Shown here: piece by piece, positions 23,109 through 38,193 of the stretch
How positions within the stretch are numbered: position 1 is the first letter of the stretch
Layout of the letters: each line of letters begins with the position of its first letter
Assembly: GCA_015178975.1 (NCBI GenBank)
Contig: WHVD01000204.1
Coordinates: 62,001-126,000 of the forward strand
Source: Hysterangium stoloniferum
Lineage: Eukaryota > Basidiomycota > Agaricomycetes > Hysterangiales > Hysterangiaceae
Direction: 5' to 3'
DNA: 64,000 nt
Program-made: the position numbers and the translations under genes
Notes under the pieces: model-generated
Databases searched by the model: none
Seen by the model: the letters and a program-made list of their open reading frames with translations, nothing else
Told to the model about the DNA's origin: nothing

Positions 23109-25741
23109 ATGTCGCAATCTGCAGCCTCTCTTATTCCTGCGGATCGTGCCTCATTCGCAACCTCTTCCCGTTTGCTATCATGCCTTGTCACCGAGTCTCT
23201 CCTGAAGGCTTTCTTTGTACCCGCAACGTCCTCGCAATTGGCAGGAACAGCAATCATATTGACGTCCACGGCAGGCAAGCGTTCATCTCCGTACGCCGCA
23301 GAGGATGTGCTTGCCATTATCCCACTCCGCGATGTCCCGATAATCAGGCCCGATAGCACAACTGAGATAGGGCTTCTCGACCCCTTGGATATGCTTCCAA
23401 AAGTATATGAGCTCGCTGCTGCTTCAAACGTGACTCCTCCGTCGACCCAAAACGCACACGGCTTTGTGAGTGCATTTCGTTAATCTTATTCTGCCGGTGC
23501 TGCCCCGTGTCTGTGATGTCTCTGTTTCGTGCTACATCAAGAGCATAGAACCAACGTTTCTTTCGAATGTAAATGCCTTTGCTGTCTGACCGAGACAAAA
23601 CCGTTTGTCTTGGGATGGTAACGACGTTGCCTTTGTGATGACTGCCACCCCATCAAACTGTGAACGATGGTTCTATTCGTTTGGGATTCCACTCTGTTGA
23701 TGCTAGAATGACAACCACCAATCTGTTTGTATCCGTCCACATCAGTCCTTCCATGGAATCAATCTGCCAACACACACCGAAATCCCATAGTTATATTCCA
23801 CCCTGGCGAACCGAGATTGGCATGACATTGTGTTCCACATAAGACTCTCGTCGCTGAATCTTCGTCACGTGGTAGCACCGGTCGCAATTGCGAACCCTTT
23901 CTGACATACTCTCTCATCCCCTATAGAACACGCATGACGCATTGGAGCAACACATTTTTGATGCGTTGCGCGTTATTTCGCCAATATCCACGAGGCTGAT
24001 TAACAGTGCGGGACCACTCCATCTTTGGAAGAAGTTTGCGGATGACTATGGCATCAACGAAGATCTGCAAGAATCTGTCGCAGAGGAGCTCCGTAGTTCT
24101 GTCGCCTGGCAACGTGTGTGATGTCATATTGAGCCAATTCATCAATTAATCCCGATATCTCTTCGCAGAGTACTCATATGAAAATCCTCCTCTCCATGCG
24201 CCCACATTCGATTCCTCGAGTATCGAATGGGAACAATGTATCATTGAGGGCCATCCAACGCATCCGGTATGTGAATCTACCGCCGCCTTCCCCTTCTTGA
24301 TATAGAATAAAATGCGATTAGATGCACAAGGCACGTCGTGCCATTGAACCAATCCCAACAATTAATCCAGGGGATTATGACTGGCAGCGACCGCTCATTC
24401 ACATAGTGGCCGTTCCTCGTAACAGGGTGTCATTGCTGGGTTCCTGGGAAGATCTCGTTCAGCCAGTACGCGCTGCTGCTGCTGAGAAGGCCGGTAAACC
24501 CATCGAGGTCCCCCATGATCACGTATTGGTGCCCATCCACGAACTTCAAATAGTGAACGTACGCAAGAAATTTCCAGAAGCGCAGATTCTACCTGATGAA
24601 TATCATGTCGAAGCTTTGGCTCAGCAAAGCCTCAGGTATGGATTGTCCATTGGCACTGTGTATTGCTCGATAACCAAGTACATGCACAGGTCGGTTATCG
24701 TGCCCTCAGTGTTGCGTCCCACGCAACTCAAACTTGCATTTGGGATACGCCTCACATCTGCCGTCCGCACCATCTCTCCATCTTCTGCATATTTAGGACC
24801 ACGGTTCTCCAGTCAAATTGTTCCACGACTAGTGTACGATCGTTCGCTACTAATTGTACAACGCGAGCTGGCCACTGTTTCCTCGACCAATCCGGACCCC
24901 GAGGTTGCAAAACACCTTGGATGTATCGTTCGGGAGGCCTATGAGAACATTTGTGAAGAAGAACACGGGGAACGGGCGATCGTTTGCACGGCGCTGGTGG
25001 AACTTGGATATGGGGGAAATGACGAAGTGCCTCTGGTGCAGACGGCGTTTGGGCTTGATACTGAGGAGAAGCGAATTGCTTGGTTTGACAAGTTAAGGAA
25101 GATTCGACTGCTTAAACACGCGTCTTCTGACCTGGCCGTGTTGTGACAGATTTGCCGACTTGTTCTTCAAGGCATTTCTTCCATCTGTCCTAGCCAACGG
25201 CGTTGCATTTGAAGGACACCCACAGAATACTCTGGCTCGTTTTGACATGCAGACACGCGAGTTGAAAGGCTTCGTTATACGAGACTTTGGTGGACTGAAA
25301 ATCCATCCGCCTTCTGTAATCGCGTCGACCGACTTGCAGACTCTTGATGATATTATTGCTCCAGGGCATTCGATCATTGTGGATATGCTGGAAGATGTGC
25401 ATACGCGCCTTTACCATACGCTCATACACAATCATCTTCAGCAGCTCATCCGCGTGCTTGGATTGCATTATTCAGGCGCCGGATGGCGAATTGTGCGGAG
25501 ACGTTTGAATGAGCAGATTCCGCACGATCACGAGCTGCGCAAGTTATGGCTTAGTCCGGAGACGCAGACATTGCCTGGCAAATGCTTCATGCGGATGAGG
25601 TTGCAGGGGATGTATCGTACGGCAAGTGATGAAATCGTTATACTTTGCCAATATAATGAACCCTTTAAACAGCACTTGCATGGTCCATTTCCGAACTTGA
25701 TCCATTATCAGGGCACAAATTTCGAGGTTGATAAGAAATAG
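23109..25741 (+). CDS. IucA/IucC-type NRPS-independent siderophore synthetase, copy B
   Basis: Six exons encode about 650 residues. Exon 1 (23109-23465) starts MSQSAASLIPADRASFATSS. Conserved parts are GLLDPLDMLP; GPLHLWKKF; IIEGHPTHP|MHKARRAIEP (intron 24267-24321); VPIHELQIVNV; IRLTSAVRTISP; AFEGHPQNTLARFD; GFVIRDFGGLKIHPP; NHLQQLIRVLG; and LPGKCFMRMRLQGMY near the C-terminus. It ends FEVDKK. It shares start, intron positions and motif order with copy A, so the two arose by duplication and now diverge. Two features differ from copy A: the first intron (23466-23926) is 461 nt while all others are about 55 nt, and the usually invariant EAHGQN loop reads EGHPQN. Expected role is ATP-dependent condensation of a carboxylate in siderophore assembly. 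Substrate is unknown. Confidence 0.9.
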
Positions 25742-26888
25742 ATGTATTCAGAACAAGTACATGTCCTGAATTTAACTGTATAATAGTAGACACTTCAGAA
25801 GGAATTTATCAAGTTATATTGAATGAAACTGCACTTACTGTGTTCGCTAAGGCATGCCAACATGCATCTAATTCCACAAAGTACAGTCATCCACCGTTGT
25901 CCAAGGAGATAATCCCTGTAATTAAAATCAAATCTCCAACTAACGTTGTAACTTGAGTTACATGCAGGATAGGTGTGTTTGGTACCATCAATCAATTTGA
26001 TTGCATAGAAGTTGTGGGTGCAATAATTTGCAAGATCGCCTTGATCAACGTAGAAGATGTGGTAGGATATGGAAGGCTGCAACAGACAAACAAACAAACG
26101 TCGCTCAAGAAAAACGCCAGCGCATCTATTCATATACAGCGGCTGTAGCGCTTCGAAAATATTGATCTAGCCAGACAACGCGAAAGGTCTGTGCAAACTT
26201 GGAATGTCCACGCCTTTAAATAAAAAACCTCATCTTAGTGTGCATTTCACTCAGAAAAGAGAAATGAAGCGGATCATAGCCTAGATTCCCTGGACTCACT
26301 AAAGCTATAGTAGGCTTTTATATCTGCCAGTGAATAGGGTTCTCGAGAAAGTAGTGTATCTAGCCGAGTCTAGAGATGGCTCTAGACAATATATATCTAC
26401 TGATCTTCCCATTTTTCTGATGCGGTTATGGGTAGACGAACAGTTGTGTAGAGTTATTCGATCCAGTATGCTGACAACGTTTCCCTATCCCTAAGCCTCT
26501 TTGAGATGAGCGGTACTTTGGTTACCCGAACCTAGCAGAAAACAAAAAGGGTATTCATTCCCGCCGCCTTTTAAGACATTATGCATTATGACCAACATTG
26601 CCCCCTGAATCTTTGAGCTTTGATATATTGAAAGCTGCCGACGAAAAGTTCAAAGCAGTCATCAAATCCATGTGGCGGTAAAAGAGTAGTGCTTACAAGC
26701 TCGGAAAAAGTGTCAAAAATAGCGTTCACAACAAAAAAAAATGTAATTCCAACTTCCCAGTCCAAAAAATACGCCAGGATAGTTACAGATAGGGAACAAC
26801 AAAGAAAGCATTATCTTCACAGCTACGACGAGAGGGGTATTACTGAAAATCTTACAAAACGAGTCTGGAGTCAAAATACCATCCAAAA
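25742..26888. other. Convergent intergenic region
   Basis: 1.1 kb between the 3' ends of the siderophore synthetase B and WW-domain genes. AT-rich, with only short unsupported open frames. Confidence 0.5.
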
Positions 26889-29800
26889 TTACTGTCCTCT
26901 TCCTCGACGGAATTTTCCACCTCGGCTTTCTCTCGCATACCCATTTCCAGACCCTATCAATCGTAAAAAAGAAAGCAAAAACCATATTATTATACCTCTT
27001 TACCCAGTAAAAGAGAAATAATACCTGAATGTCCAAAATTATCATCAGATCTCATAGGGCCATCGTCAAGTCTGTCACGTAGAGCCACAAGAGGCCTATT
27101 CCACTGTGGAGGTGGAGGGCCTACACGTTGATGCAAAGGCGGCGTGGTTGTAGCTTGTGACCTAGGCGGCTGATCCGGACCAGACAATCGATGTAAAAGA
27201 GAATTCTGCCCAGCAGGACGAGGGGAATTGAGAGGCTCTCCACCGCCAGGTGCGCTTGCGTACAACTGCGGTGCCTTATCCGAAAATTTATTAGGTCGAC
27301 GAATACGAACGCCCCCACGACCAGAAGGGGGCGGAGATGCCTGTCGTGGCATTTTGTAGAAGCTACGTGCTCGATCGGGGTGCAAATTGGAGGCGGTGTC
27401 GCTCGGAGGGAAGGAGTTGTGAGCGAAAGGCGGCGTCTGACCATTATGGGGGTTTCGGACCGCTTCGGCGTTATCAGCTTTCGAATGCTGGAAAGATTCC
27501 TCCCCCCTAGACTCGGAGGGACCAGGCCTCGAGTCCGAAATTCTGGGAGAACGTGAGAATCGACTTTTGAAACCATCATGTCTATCGCGAGGATGTGACG
27601 CGGGCGGCGGTTGTGCATTTGAACCGCTTCCGTCGGATTTCGCATTCTGATTTCCACTTCCGCTGAAAGCTCGACGAGATTCACGTGGGGAACGGTTTTG
27701 CGCAGATTCATTTGACGTCCAGGGAGGAAGTGCCTCGTTTTCGTCATGGCGGAACTGACGTTCCTGAAAGTGCATAGCATATCAGTATAGCTCAATATCT
27801 ACTTATAAATATATAAAAAGATCATACATCAGTCGAAGATGACGTCGGATGCAAGGTTTGATTTCTCTGGAGTGAGTTTCGCCGGGTACTGTCAGGTAGA
27901 GGCCTAACATGATTTTGGGGAGAGACAGGAGCTCTTGGAGGAGGCGATGGTAACGAGAACCCCTTAACATTAAATATTAGCTCAGCATCGAGAAAAAGGG
28001 TTCCCAATAAAATTCAAATACAGTGTTAGGTTCTGCCGGGGTAGCATTGAATGACGCCCCACGACGCTGATTGCCGAATTTACGATATTGTTGTGATTCC
28101 TCAGACGGGCCAACACCCTCATTCTTTCGAAACTATATAAATATCACGTGAAATTAATAACTCCAAATTTCAAATATTTTGACAGTGCTAAATTAGCCTT
28201 ACCTCGCGTTCATCGGCGCCAAGGAATTCTCTTGGAGCATCTCTGGGCGAATCAACGGGTGGCCAGGATTCTTTCTCCGGAGGATACGACTGTCTGGGAC
28301 GCGGGGCCGGTGCAACATTACTGCCAGCTGGTGGCGGGTTGAACGGGGGCCTGCCTTGTTGTTGCTGTTGGTTATTGTATCGTGGCCTAGAAGGCGGATG
28401 TTCTTGAGGTGTAAAGTGATTCTAACGGAGTAAAAACTGAGCCAACACAGCGAGGGATAATGTAACAGTGTGTGCCTTACATCCCCGCCTCGTGGTCCAG
28501 CGGAACGATCCTGTTCTTTAAACCCACGCTCCAGATTGTTGAAAGAGCGTTTTAAATCATCTCCTCCTCGAAGCTGGTGACTGCGCGGACCTGGTCCCAG
28601 TGATCGTTGTTCACGAGGAGGCGAGCGTCCACGACGATTGAAGGTCGAAGGTTCAGACTCGGAGTCCATAGCACGCGGTCCTATGGGCAGATCAGTATGG
28701 AAAGGTCGATCCCGTGCTCGTTCTGGTTCCCGGTCCCGATCTGCCTCTCTATCCCACTGCTTTCCACGCCGTCGTTCCTCGAAGAGGCTCTCACTTGATC
28801 TTTCACTCCTCTCAGGTGGAGGCGGTCGAAGATCGGGACGCATTGCAACACGAGTATCCTCGAAGTCTCTCCTAGGGGGAGGAGGGAAAAGTTGAGGTGG
28901 TGGTGGTGGTGGCAATCGAGCTCCCTGCACGAAGTCGGCAAGATTAGGACCTTTGCTGAGCAACTCTTGCCTTGGAGCTGAAGGTGCAACTGGAGGTCCT
29001 GTACCATTTACAACTTGACGAGGGGGGGCTGGCGGAGCAGGCAATGGCGGAGCAGAAGTAGTACTTGCCATCTCCTTATAGCGCTCCGATTGGGGAGGTA
29101 AAGGATCACGCTTTGCACGGTTTAGACCTAAAAAAAGAGAACTTCAATGAGACATCCGCGCCATCTACGCAAGTCTCACGCACGAGGAACATCCTCGTTC
29201 GTAGAATCACGAGCATCTTCTACACATGATAAACGACGAGCAGGAGCCGAATCAGGGCTATCGAACGTTTTCTGACGCTTGGCGCCATTTTCCCTGTCAA
29301 AATCCATACCTCTAGAACCCTCGTCACGATAGCCCGTCTTAAATCCATCGGGAGGCGGTGCAAATGGCGGCGAAGAGTCTGAAAGATGAGGTGGTCGATC
29401 GCGAGTGTACCCTCCAATGGTGTTGCTCCTGTCACGTCCAGTTTGATTGGAATCGGCATCGCCCCAACGACCATTGACAGGTGGCGCCTGAGATGGTGAT
29501 GTTCTGAAGGATGGGCGCGGTTCAGGTGATCTTGAGCGGCCGCGCTTCAAAGGTCGTTCGGCAGGTGGCAGTGGTAGCGGCGGCGGTGGCGATCTGCGTC
29601 TGTCTCCTATAAAATAAAGAAAAAGATAGAGAAAATGAATAAAAAGGTGATGGCGATTGAAACGGGATCAAATGAATAAAAGGTATGTGGATAAAGAAAG
29701 AAAAAGAAAAAAATCCATGATGAGCGTCCTTGGGTTGTTTCGAGGATGAGAGAAGGTCGAGATATGGAAGAATGAAATCTTCGAGGGACGAACTTGACCG

Positions 29801-31444
29801 TGTCTTTCGACCACCAGCACAAGAAGTCACCTCGAGATAGGAAGATGTCGTGTGGAAAGACGGGGTGGGAGGGGACAACGTACGGAAAGATGATTGATCA
29901 AGATTCGGTGGCGGATACCGCGAACGTTCTTCACGTCCCACAGAACTTGACCTGGCCGCTTGCGGCGCACCACGGAATTGCGACGGAACTTGACTTGTAG
30001 CATACTGCGGCGGCGGCGGCCTTGGAGCTTCTGGGCGATGTTCATTTGTCTGTAACCTCGGAGCATCACGTCCCCATGCGTTAGAAGCAGCAGTATCATT
30101 AGACCATCTCCCTCTCCCCGGAGAACGAGACCGTGAACGATCAACACGCCTCTCACCATTACGTCCCGGAGGACCATCATTGAACGGGGATCTGTTGTTT
30201 TGTTCGGATCCACGAGGCCTGTCAAAACCTGTAACATCAACATCTCTGTCATTCGCACGGTGAGAAACAGGATAAGGAGGTAAATTGGCCGGCGAGAGAT
30301 CGCGTCGCATACGATGTGGTTCTGGTTCTTCTTGAACTGGTCGTGGCTGACGAACATTGCCATTCTCGCGAGGAGGGGAATAATGACGATCTTTGACGCT
30401 CAGAAGAGTACTGGAAGACCCATTAGCTTCCGATTTAACAGTATCAAAGCGCGATGGTCGGCTACGTGTCTGCCGGCCAATAGCAGAGTCATTCGTCGTC
30501 GCAGGATGGGGCAGAGGCGACCTTTTGCCCGATGACTGGGCGATTTCCTTGCCATTGTCGTGGGGGCTAGCAGAACCAGTAGGAGCTTGAAGACTGGCGG
30601 CGCTGCGGCTCCAAGTACTCTGCTTTGTTTTAGTATTATAGAAATAACGTTCTTGAGTCCCGTCTCGAGCCACTCTAATTTCCCAATTAGGCGCTAAAGG
30701 GGGTAGTACATCGTTCTCCGGGGATGCATGACTACGAGACTTTTTCGCGCTGTCATGAAATTCGCGTTCACGATCCCTAGGAGGTGCCGCCATACTGCTA
30801 GCGGACATGATCGAGGGATGAGATGGACGGACATACGGGGTTGGAGGTGCTGCCACAGGCTTGGGAGGTAAAGCAAGGGATCCTGTAGGAGGGATAATTT
30901 TAACAATAGATGGCGACCGGGGCTCGATAGTCGAACTGGTGCGAGCTTTGGCCTGAGAATTGGGCCTGGAAAGGAGCTTGCCATCTGAAATGAGTTCATC
31001 AGGGGCTGATTTATTGGGATTCTGAGAATCAAGCCGGGAACGAGGAGAAGCTGCTCTGGGAGATTTCTGAAATTTTTGTTCGTTGTGGTTAGTCTCGCAG
31101 TTAGTTTCGCGGTTAGTGCCTTCTGCAGGCCTTGAAACATTTGAAGTCTGTTTCGGATCGTCTCTAGCCCCGCCACCCAAGTGTGTGCGGTTTTGATATG
31201 CGTATAACTCTTGCAAATCATCTTCCCCGCCTCCTAAAGAGACAACATCTGAGCCGTCATCATCTTGACCTTCTCCTGAAGCTGCACCGGCTGCCAAAGC
31301 GAGGAGCGACTCTGCGCCAGACAGTGTCGCCTCGTCTGTGGTACCAAAGGGTTTTGGCCTTGGGGGTTGCTGTTGTATCTGTACATGAATAATCTCGTCG
31401 TCGTCATTTCCTCCCCAATCAAGAGTGAACTCGTCTACGTCCAT
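26889..31444 (-). CDS. WW-domain protein with long Arg/Ser/Pro-rich low-complexity regions
   Basis: About eight exons give roughly 1,300 residues. The acidic N-terminus is MDVDEFTLDWGGNDDDE. One WW domain lies at about residues 247-278 (NWEIRVARDGTQERYFYNT, then KTKQSTWSRS), with both signature Trp residues and the aromatic pair. The rest is disordered: RS/RD stretches (RSRSRSPGRGRW), poly-Pro blocks (PPPPPPQLFPPPP) and a C-terminal RGG-like end (YARESRGGKFRRGRGQ) reached by an intron at 26968-27031. Composition suggests a nuclear protein of pre-mRNA splicing or transcription that binds Pro-rich partners; this is inference. The intron at about 29608-29832 is longer than the others (about 225 nt). 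The start is the first ATG in frame with an acidic N-terminus. Confidence 0.8.
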
Positions 31445-32231
31445 GGCTGTTGAGCGGAAACAAACGAGAGCAAGTGGCGGTGAAGAGGAGGGTGAATTAA
31501 AGCTCCGACGGTGAACGTCAATAACACCGTGCACCACTTGTCCCACTTCCTATTACAGAGAACAAGGGGTTCCGGCCATTGAATAGCACCCTGAGACCTT
31601 TCATGAGAGAGAGTTGGGAAGATGGACAAACTATCAGAATTATTCAATATTATTTTAGTTTAGACCCTTCCATCACGATAATTAAAGATGAACATCTAAG
31701 ATACGACTCAGTCTACAGTTTAAGTTACTGACACCAGATGTAGTTTAAATATGGACATGTGGTGCATCTTAAATGGAAATAGGTCTCCCAGATACCTTGC
31801 TAAAAATCCTAACGGTTGACCTACAATTATTAATAGTGATACTCCCAGCAGGTAAATGTAACTCCTTATAATTAAATAATATTTGATGAATGCATAAAGC
31901 AAACAGCTTGGAGACATTACTGTCAGTATCCGGTAGAGTGCCATCTATACTGATTTTGGCTTCTCGATGAGATGAAGTCTTCAACAGGTCATCTTACGGA
32001 ACTGTGACATGCCGTGACATCCACCCAATCAACCAAATGCATAATGTCTAAATGTCAGATAGATTCGTAAGGAGTTGAGACCTAATGCGTGTAGTTATTC
32101 GATACAGGGTGGGACCGACCGTGTTGAATGTCGGCAAACATAATTGCAATAAAAGAGAAATATAATCAGAAATGGGGGGAGGGGAGAAGAGGGAAAGGGG
32201 GATCTTTCGCCACATTCAAGTCTTGCGACTC
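31445..32231. other. Intergenic: WW-gene promoter and SHMT 3' flank
   Basis: No coding or repeat feature was recognised. Confidence 0.5.
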
Positions 32232-34111
32232 TCAATCATCCTCTTCAATGCCCGCTGGTCTCTGAATAGTCGTAATATCCGCACCAGGCAGCGGCCACTG
32301 TTTCGCAAACTCCCTCACCTCCTTGCGCAGCTGCCTCACGGCTTTAGCGCCTTCACCCTCGCCCTGGGTCGCCACGCGCACAAAGTCCTTCAACATCTTT
32401 GAGCCGGCTTCCTTTTGGAGGACGAGCGATAGCTGGACGGCGCGATGCAAAAAATTCCCGACTTTCTTGAGGTCCTCTTCGGTGAAGTTGCGGGAGGTGA
32501 GTGCCGAGGTACCGAGACGGATCCCACCAGGTACTTGTGCGGATGCTGGAGAGCATGTGGATAAGAAACAATGCGCACTAAAACATTATTTGGGCGTGGA
32601 AAACTCACCATCACCAGAGACGGCATTCTCTACGAAAAATAATAAGCGGCATTAATTAACCACACACAAGACCCCAAACTCACTATTGATTGTGATTCCA
32701 AGGAGATCACAAATCTTTTCCACCTTGCTACCAGTGAGTCCAACAGGACGCAGATCCCACAAGACAAGGTGGTTATCCGTGCCACCAGTCTGGAGTTTAT
32801 ACCCGTGCCCAACAAGTTCCTCCGCCAATGCGCGTGCATTAGAGATAACTTGTTTAGCATATGCCTTGAATGACAGGTCGGCGGCCTGCTTCAGAGCAGT
32901 TGCGACACCAGCAATGGTCTGGATAGAGTCATGAATAAAACATCATCGGATATACGTATATTACATACATTGTTGTGAGGACCACCCTGGCAAGCTGGGA
33001 ACACCGCATCGTTAACACGCTTTTCCAAATCCTTCGCCTGTTCGCCCTCCTTCTTGAAGAAGACCAACCCCGCACGAGGACCACGCAGAGTCTTGTGACT
33101 GAAAAAAGACATCAACAAATTAGTCAAGTAATCCTGTATTTTCAAACGCCATCACATACGTAGTCGTCGTAACCACATCACAATGTACAAACGGACTGTC
33201 CAATTCTCCGGCAGCGATCAAGCCACTTGTATGCGCGATGTCCGCCATAAGATACGCGCCATGCTCATCGGCGATCTTGCGGAGAGCCTTGTAGTCCCAA
33301 TCACGGGGATAAGCCGAGGCACCGCAGATCAACAGCCGGGGCTTGAACAACCGAGCTTGTGTGGCCAAGTGGTTGTAGTCGATGAGCTGAGTTTTGGGGT
33401 CAAGGCCGTATGGGAGGGACTGGAAGTATATCGACGAGGCGGTCATCTTCTTCTTTGCAGTCTGAAGAAAGTTTGTGAGTGGAGGTGGCTGATATAGGGA
33501 TGCAATTCACGTACGTAGTACCCGTGCGTCAAATGGCCTCCATCAGGGAGTCCGAGACCCATAAGACGGTCCTGAGGGCTAATTAGGGCTGTCAGGGCAG
33601 CGAAGCTAACAAAAAGAATGAGTCTTGTGCAAAATTGCGCCGGAATAAATCATACTTGGCTGTCTGCGTGAAAGTTAGACACCCCCGATACGACACTGTT
33701 AGAAAACACGCTACTCACACTTCCAGAATACGGCTGAACGTTGACACCCCACTTCGAAGGGTCAAGCTTGAATGCCTCAAGCGCGCGCTTTCGGCAGAGA
33801 ACTTCCAACTCATCGATATACTCATTGCCACCATAGTAACGCGCAGATGGAAGACCTTCTGAGTACTTGTTGGTCAAGATGGAGCCGTTGGCCTCCATGG
33901 TCGCAACGCTGGTCAAATTCTGCAAACCAGTACTTGAATAATGCAGCACAAAACCCGCTTAACATGCACATACCTCAGAAGCAATCAATTCAAGCCCGGT
34001 GTACTGCCGCCATGTCTCCTTGTCAATGATATTTTTCACCTCAGGGTCGATTTCGGCAAGAGGCGCATATAACACTTTATTCTGGGTGAATTTTTTGTCA
34101 GCCAGAGCCAT
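32232..34111 (-). CDS. SHM2: Serine hydroxymethyltransferase, cytosolic type
   Basis: Minus-strand gene with about eight short introns. It starts [20 protein letters not shown], with no mitochondrial presequence, which points to the cytosolic isoform. Conserved parts: [100 protein letters not shown] with the PLP-binding Lys; ACQGGPHNN; and the C-terminus [15 protein letters not shown]. It interconverts serine and glycine with tetrahydrofolate as one-carbon acceptor and feeds purine, thymidylate and methionine synthesis. Length and motif order are normal and no break was seen. Confidence 0.95.
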
Positions 34112-35586
34112 TTCAAATCCAATTAAAAACATACAAAATCAGGAGTGGAAGACATGGTGCGTCTTAGAGGGAATGCGAGCTGACGAGGAACGTATGAACG
34201 GAACAGACGATTCATTTGGCGCTCTAAAAAATTTTGGCTAGAGAGCGGGATTTGAATGTTTTTCGGGTTGACTCAGGACAATCTAGATAAGTCACTCGTC
34301 GCGTCCTCCTCCTGCAACCAGAATGGATAACAATAATATTGAAGAACTTACAATAATAATTATCAAAAAGATTAACCTTTGCCCAGACGCCATACAGAAC
34401 GTTTAGCAATTAAATCTACACTTGCCTCTCGATGCTTGACGGAATTGTCAAGTTTCCTTCATGCTTAGTTCATCTTGCTAATAGTGTAGTTGAGAACACG
34501 TCCACAACGCGGAAATGCACGTGTCTGTCAACAGCTGTCGTCTAGGAACGGCAAAATTCACTCGCACACTTGTCAAGCTGGGGTCGCCACCGCACCGTGT
34601 CATAGTAAATCGCACGACCCCATACTCCGGATCCGCTTTCCCATCCATATCTTGCACAACGTCTTTCGAGTTAATCCAATTTTTCGTTCATTCCCACGAG
34701 GCTTCGAGGTAAAAGTGTATAAAAAGCTTATATCTATATGTGACCCTCTTCTCATATAGTCTATATCTGATCAAAATGATAGACACTGAAGCTTCGATAA
34801 GGGCAATGGCGGCTGAGTATGAGACGGCGCTGTGACCAAGTGGGATGAGAATCCGCTTATCAACAGCATGTTTATTGTTATATCATGTAACAATGATACA
34901 ATTTCGTGTGGCAAGGCGGGGTCGGATGGAACTTCCGACAGGTCAGCCGAGAGAAGTGTCAACAGTCACGCGTGACGTCCTGCATCACCCAACACAGTGC
35001 CATTAGGTGCAGTGGTGAATAGACGTTGATAGTCACCACTTTTATCTGTTCAAATAACGGTTCGAGTAAGCCTCGATTGATAACAATTGAGAATCTAATA
35101 TTTGAAGCTCAAGGGACTTACGACTGGAAGTAAATCGAAGTACTAGTGTTATAATGGCAGCCCGGGCTGAACCTTACAGACATCATTTATTCTCTAGTGC
35201 AACGTACATAACCATGATCCCAAATGAGATGATCGGCCATGGCACGAGGGCCTCGACAACGGTGAAACCAGTCCCTAGGCCTATTTACGCTTGGAAGCGG
35301 CTGAGTTGCGCTTTGACGTATGAAGGGTCCGGATCTAGTATTTGGTGTTACCATATTAGTCTTGGTGGCAATGGCCAAGAAGATATTATAACAAGTACGA
35401 GAAATACACATAAGAGACTGAGAATTTAGCTGGATATAACATGGATTTTTAACTGGTGGACGAGCAGACACACGACTGACTTGATGTCAACCAGGAGATG
35501 ATCGGAGGCTGTGACAGCCGTGACAACCACTTACCCTTCCCGACGCCCTCCACACTTCATATATCTTTTCCAATTCCCTTTTCACG
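34112..35586. other. 1.5-kb divergent promoter region between SHMT and calcineurin A
   Basis: No gene or known repeat was recognised. It should carry the promoters of both flanking genes. Confidence 0.55.

Positions 35587-38193
<2,607 letters not shown>

Noticed and set aside
26990..31392. Several 60-180 codon frames overlapping the WW-domain gene
   Set aside because: They are shadows of a low-complexity Arg/Ser/Pro-rich coding region in other frames.
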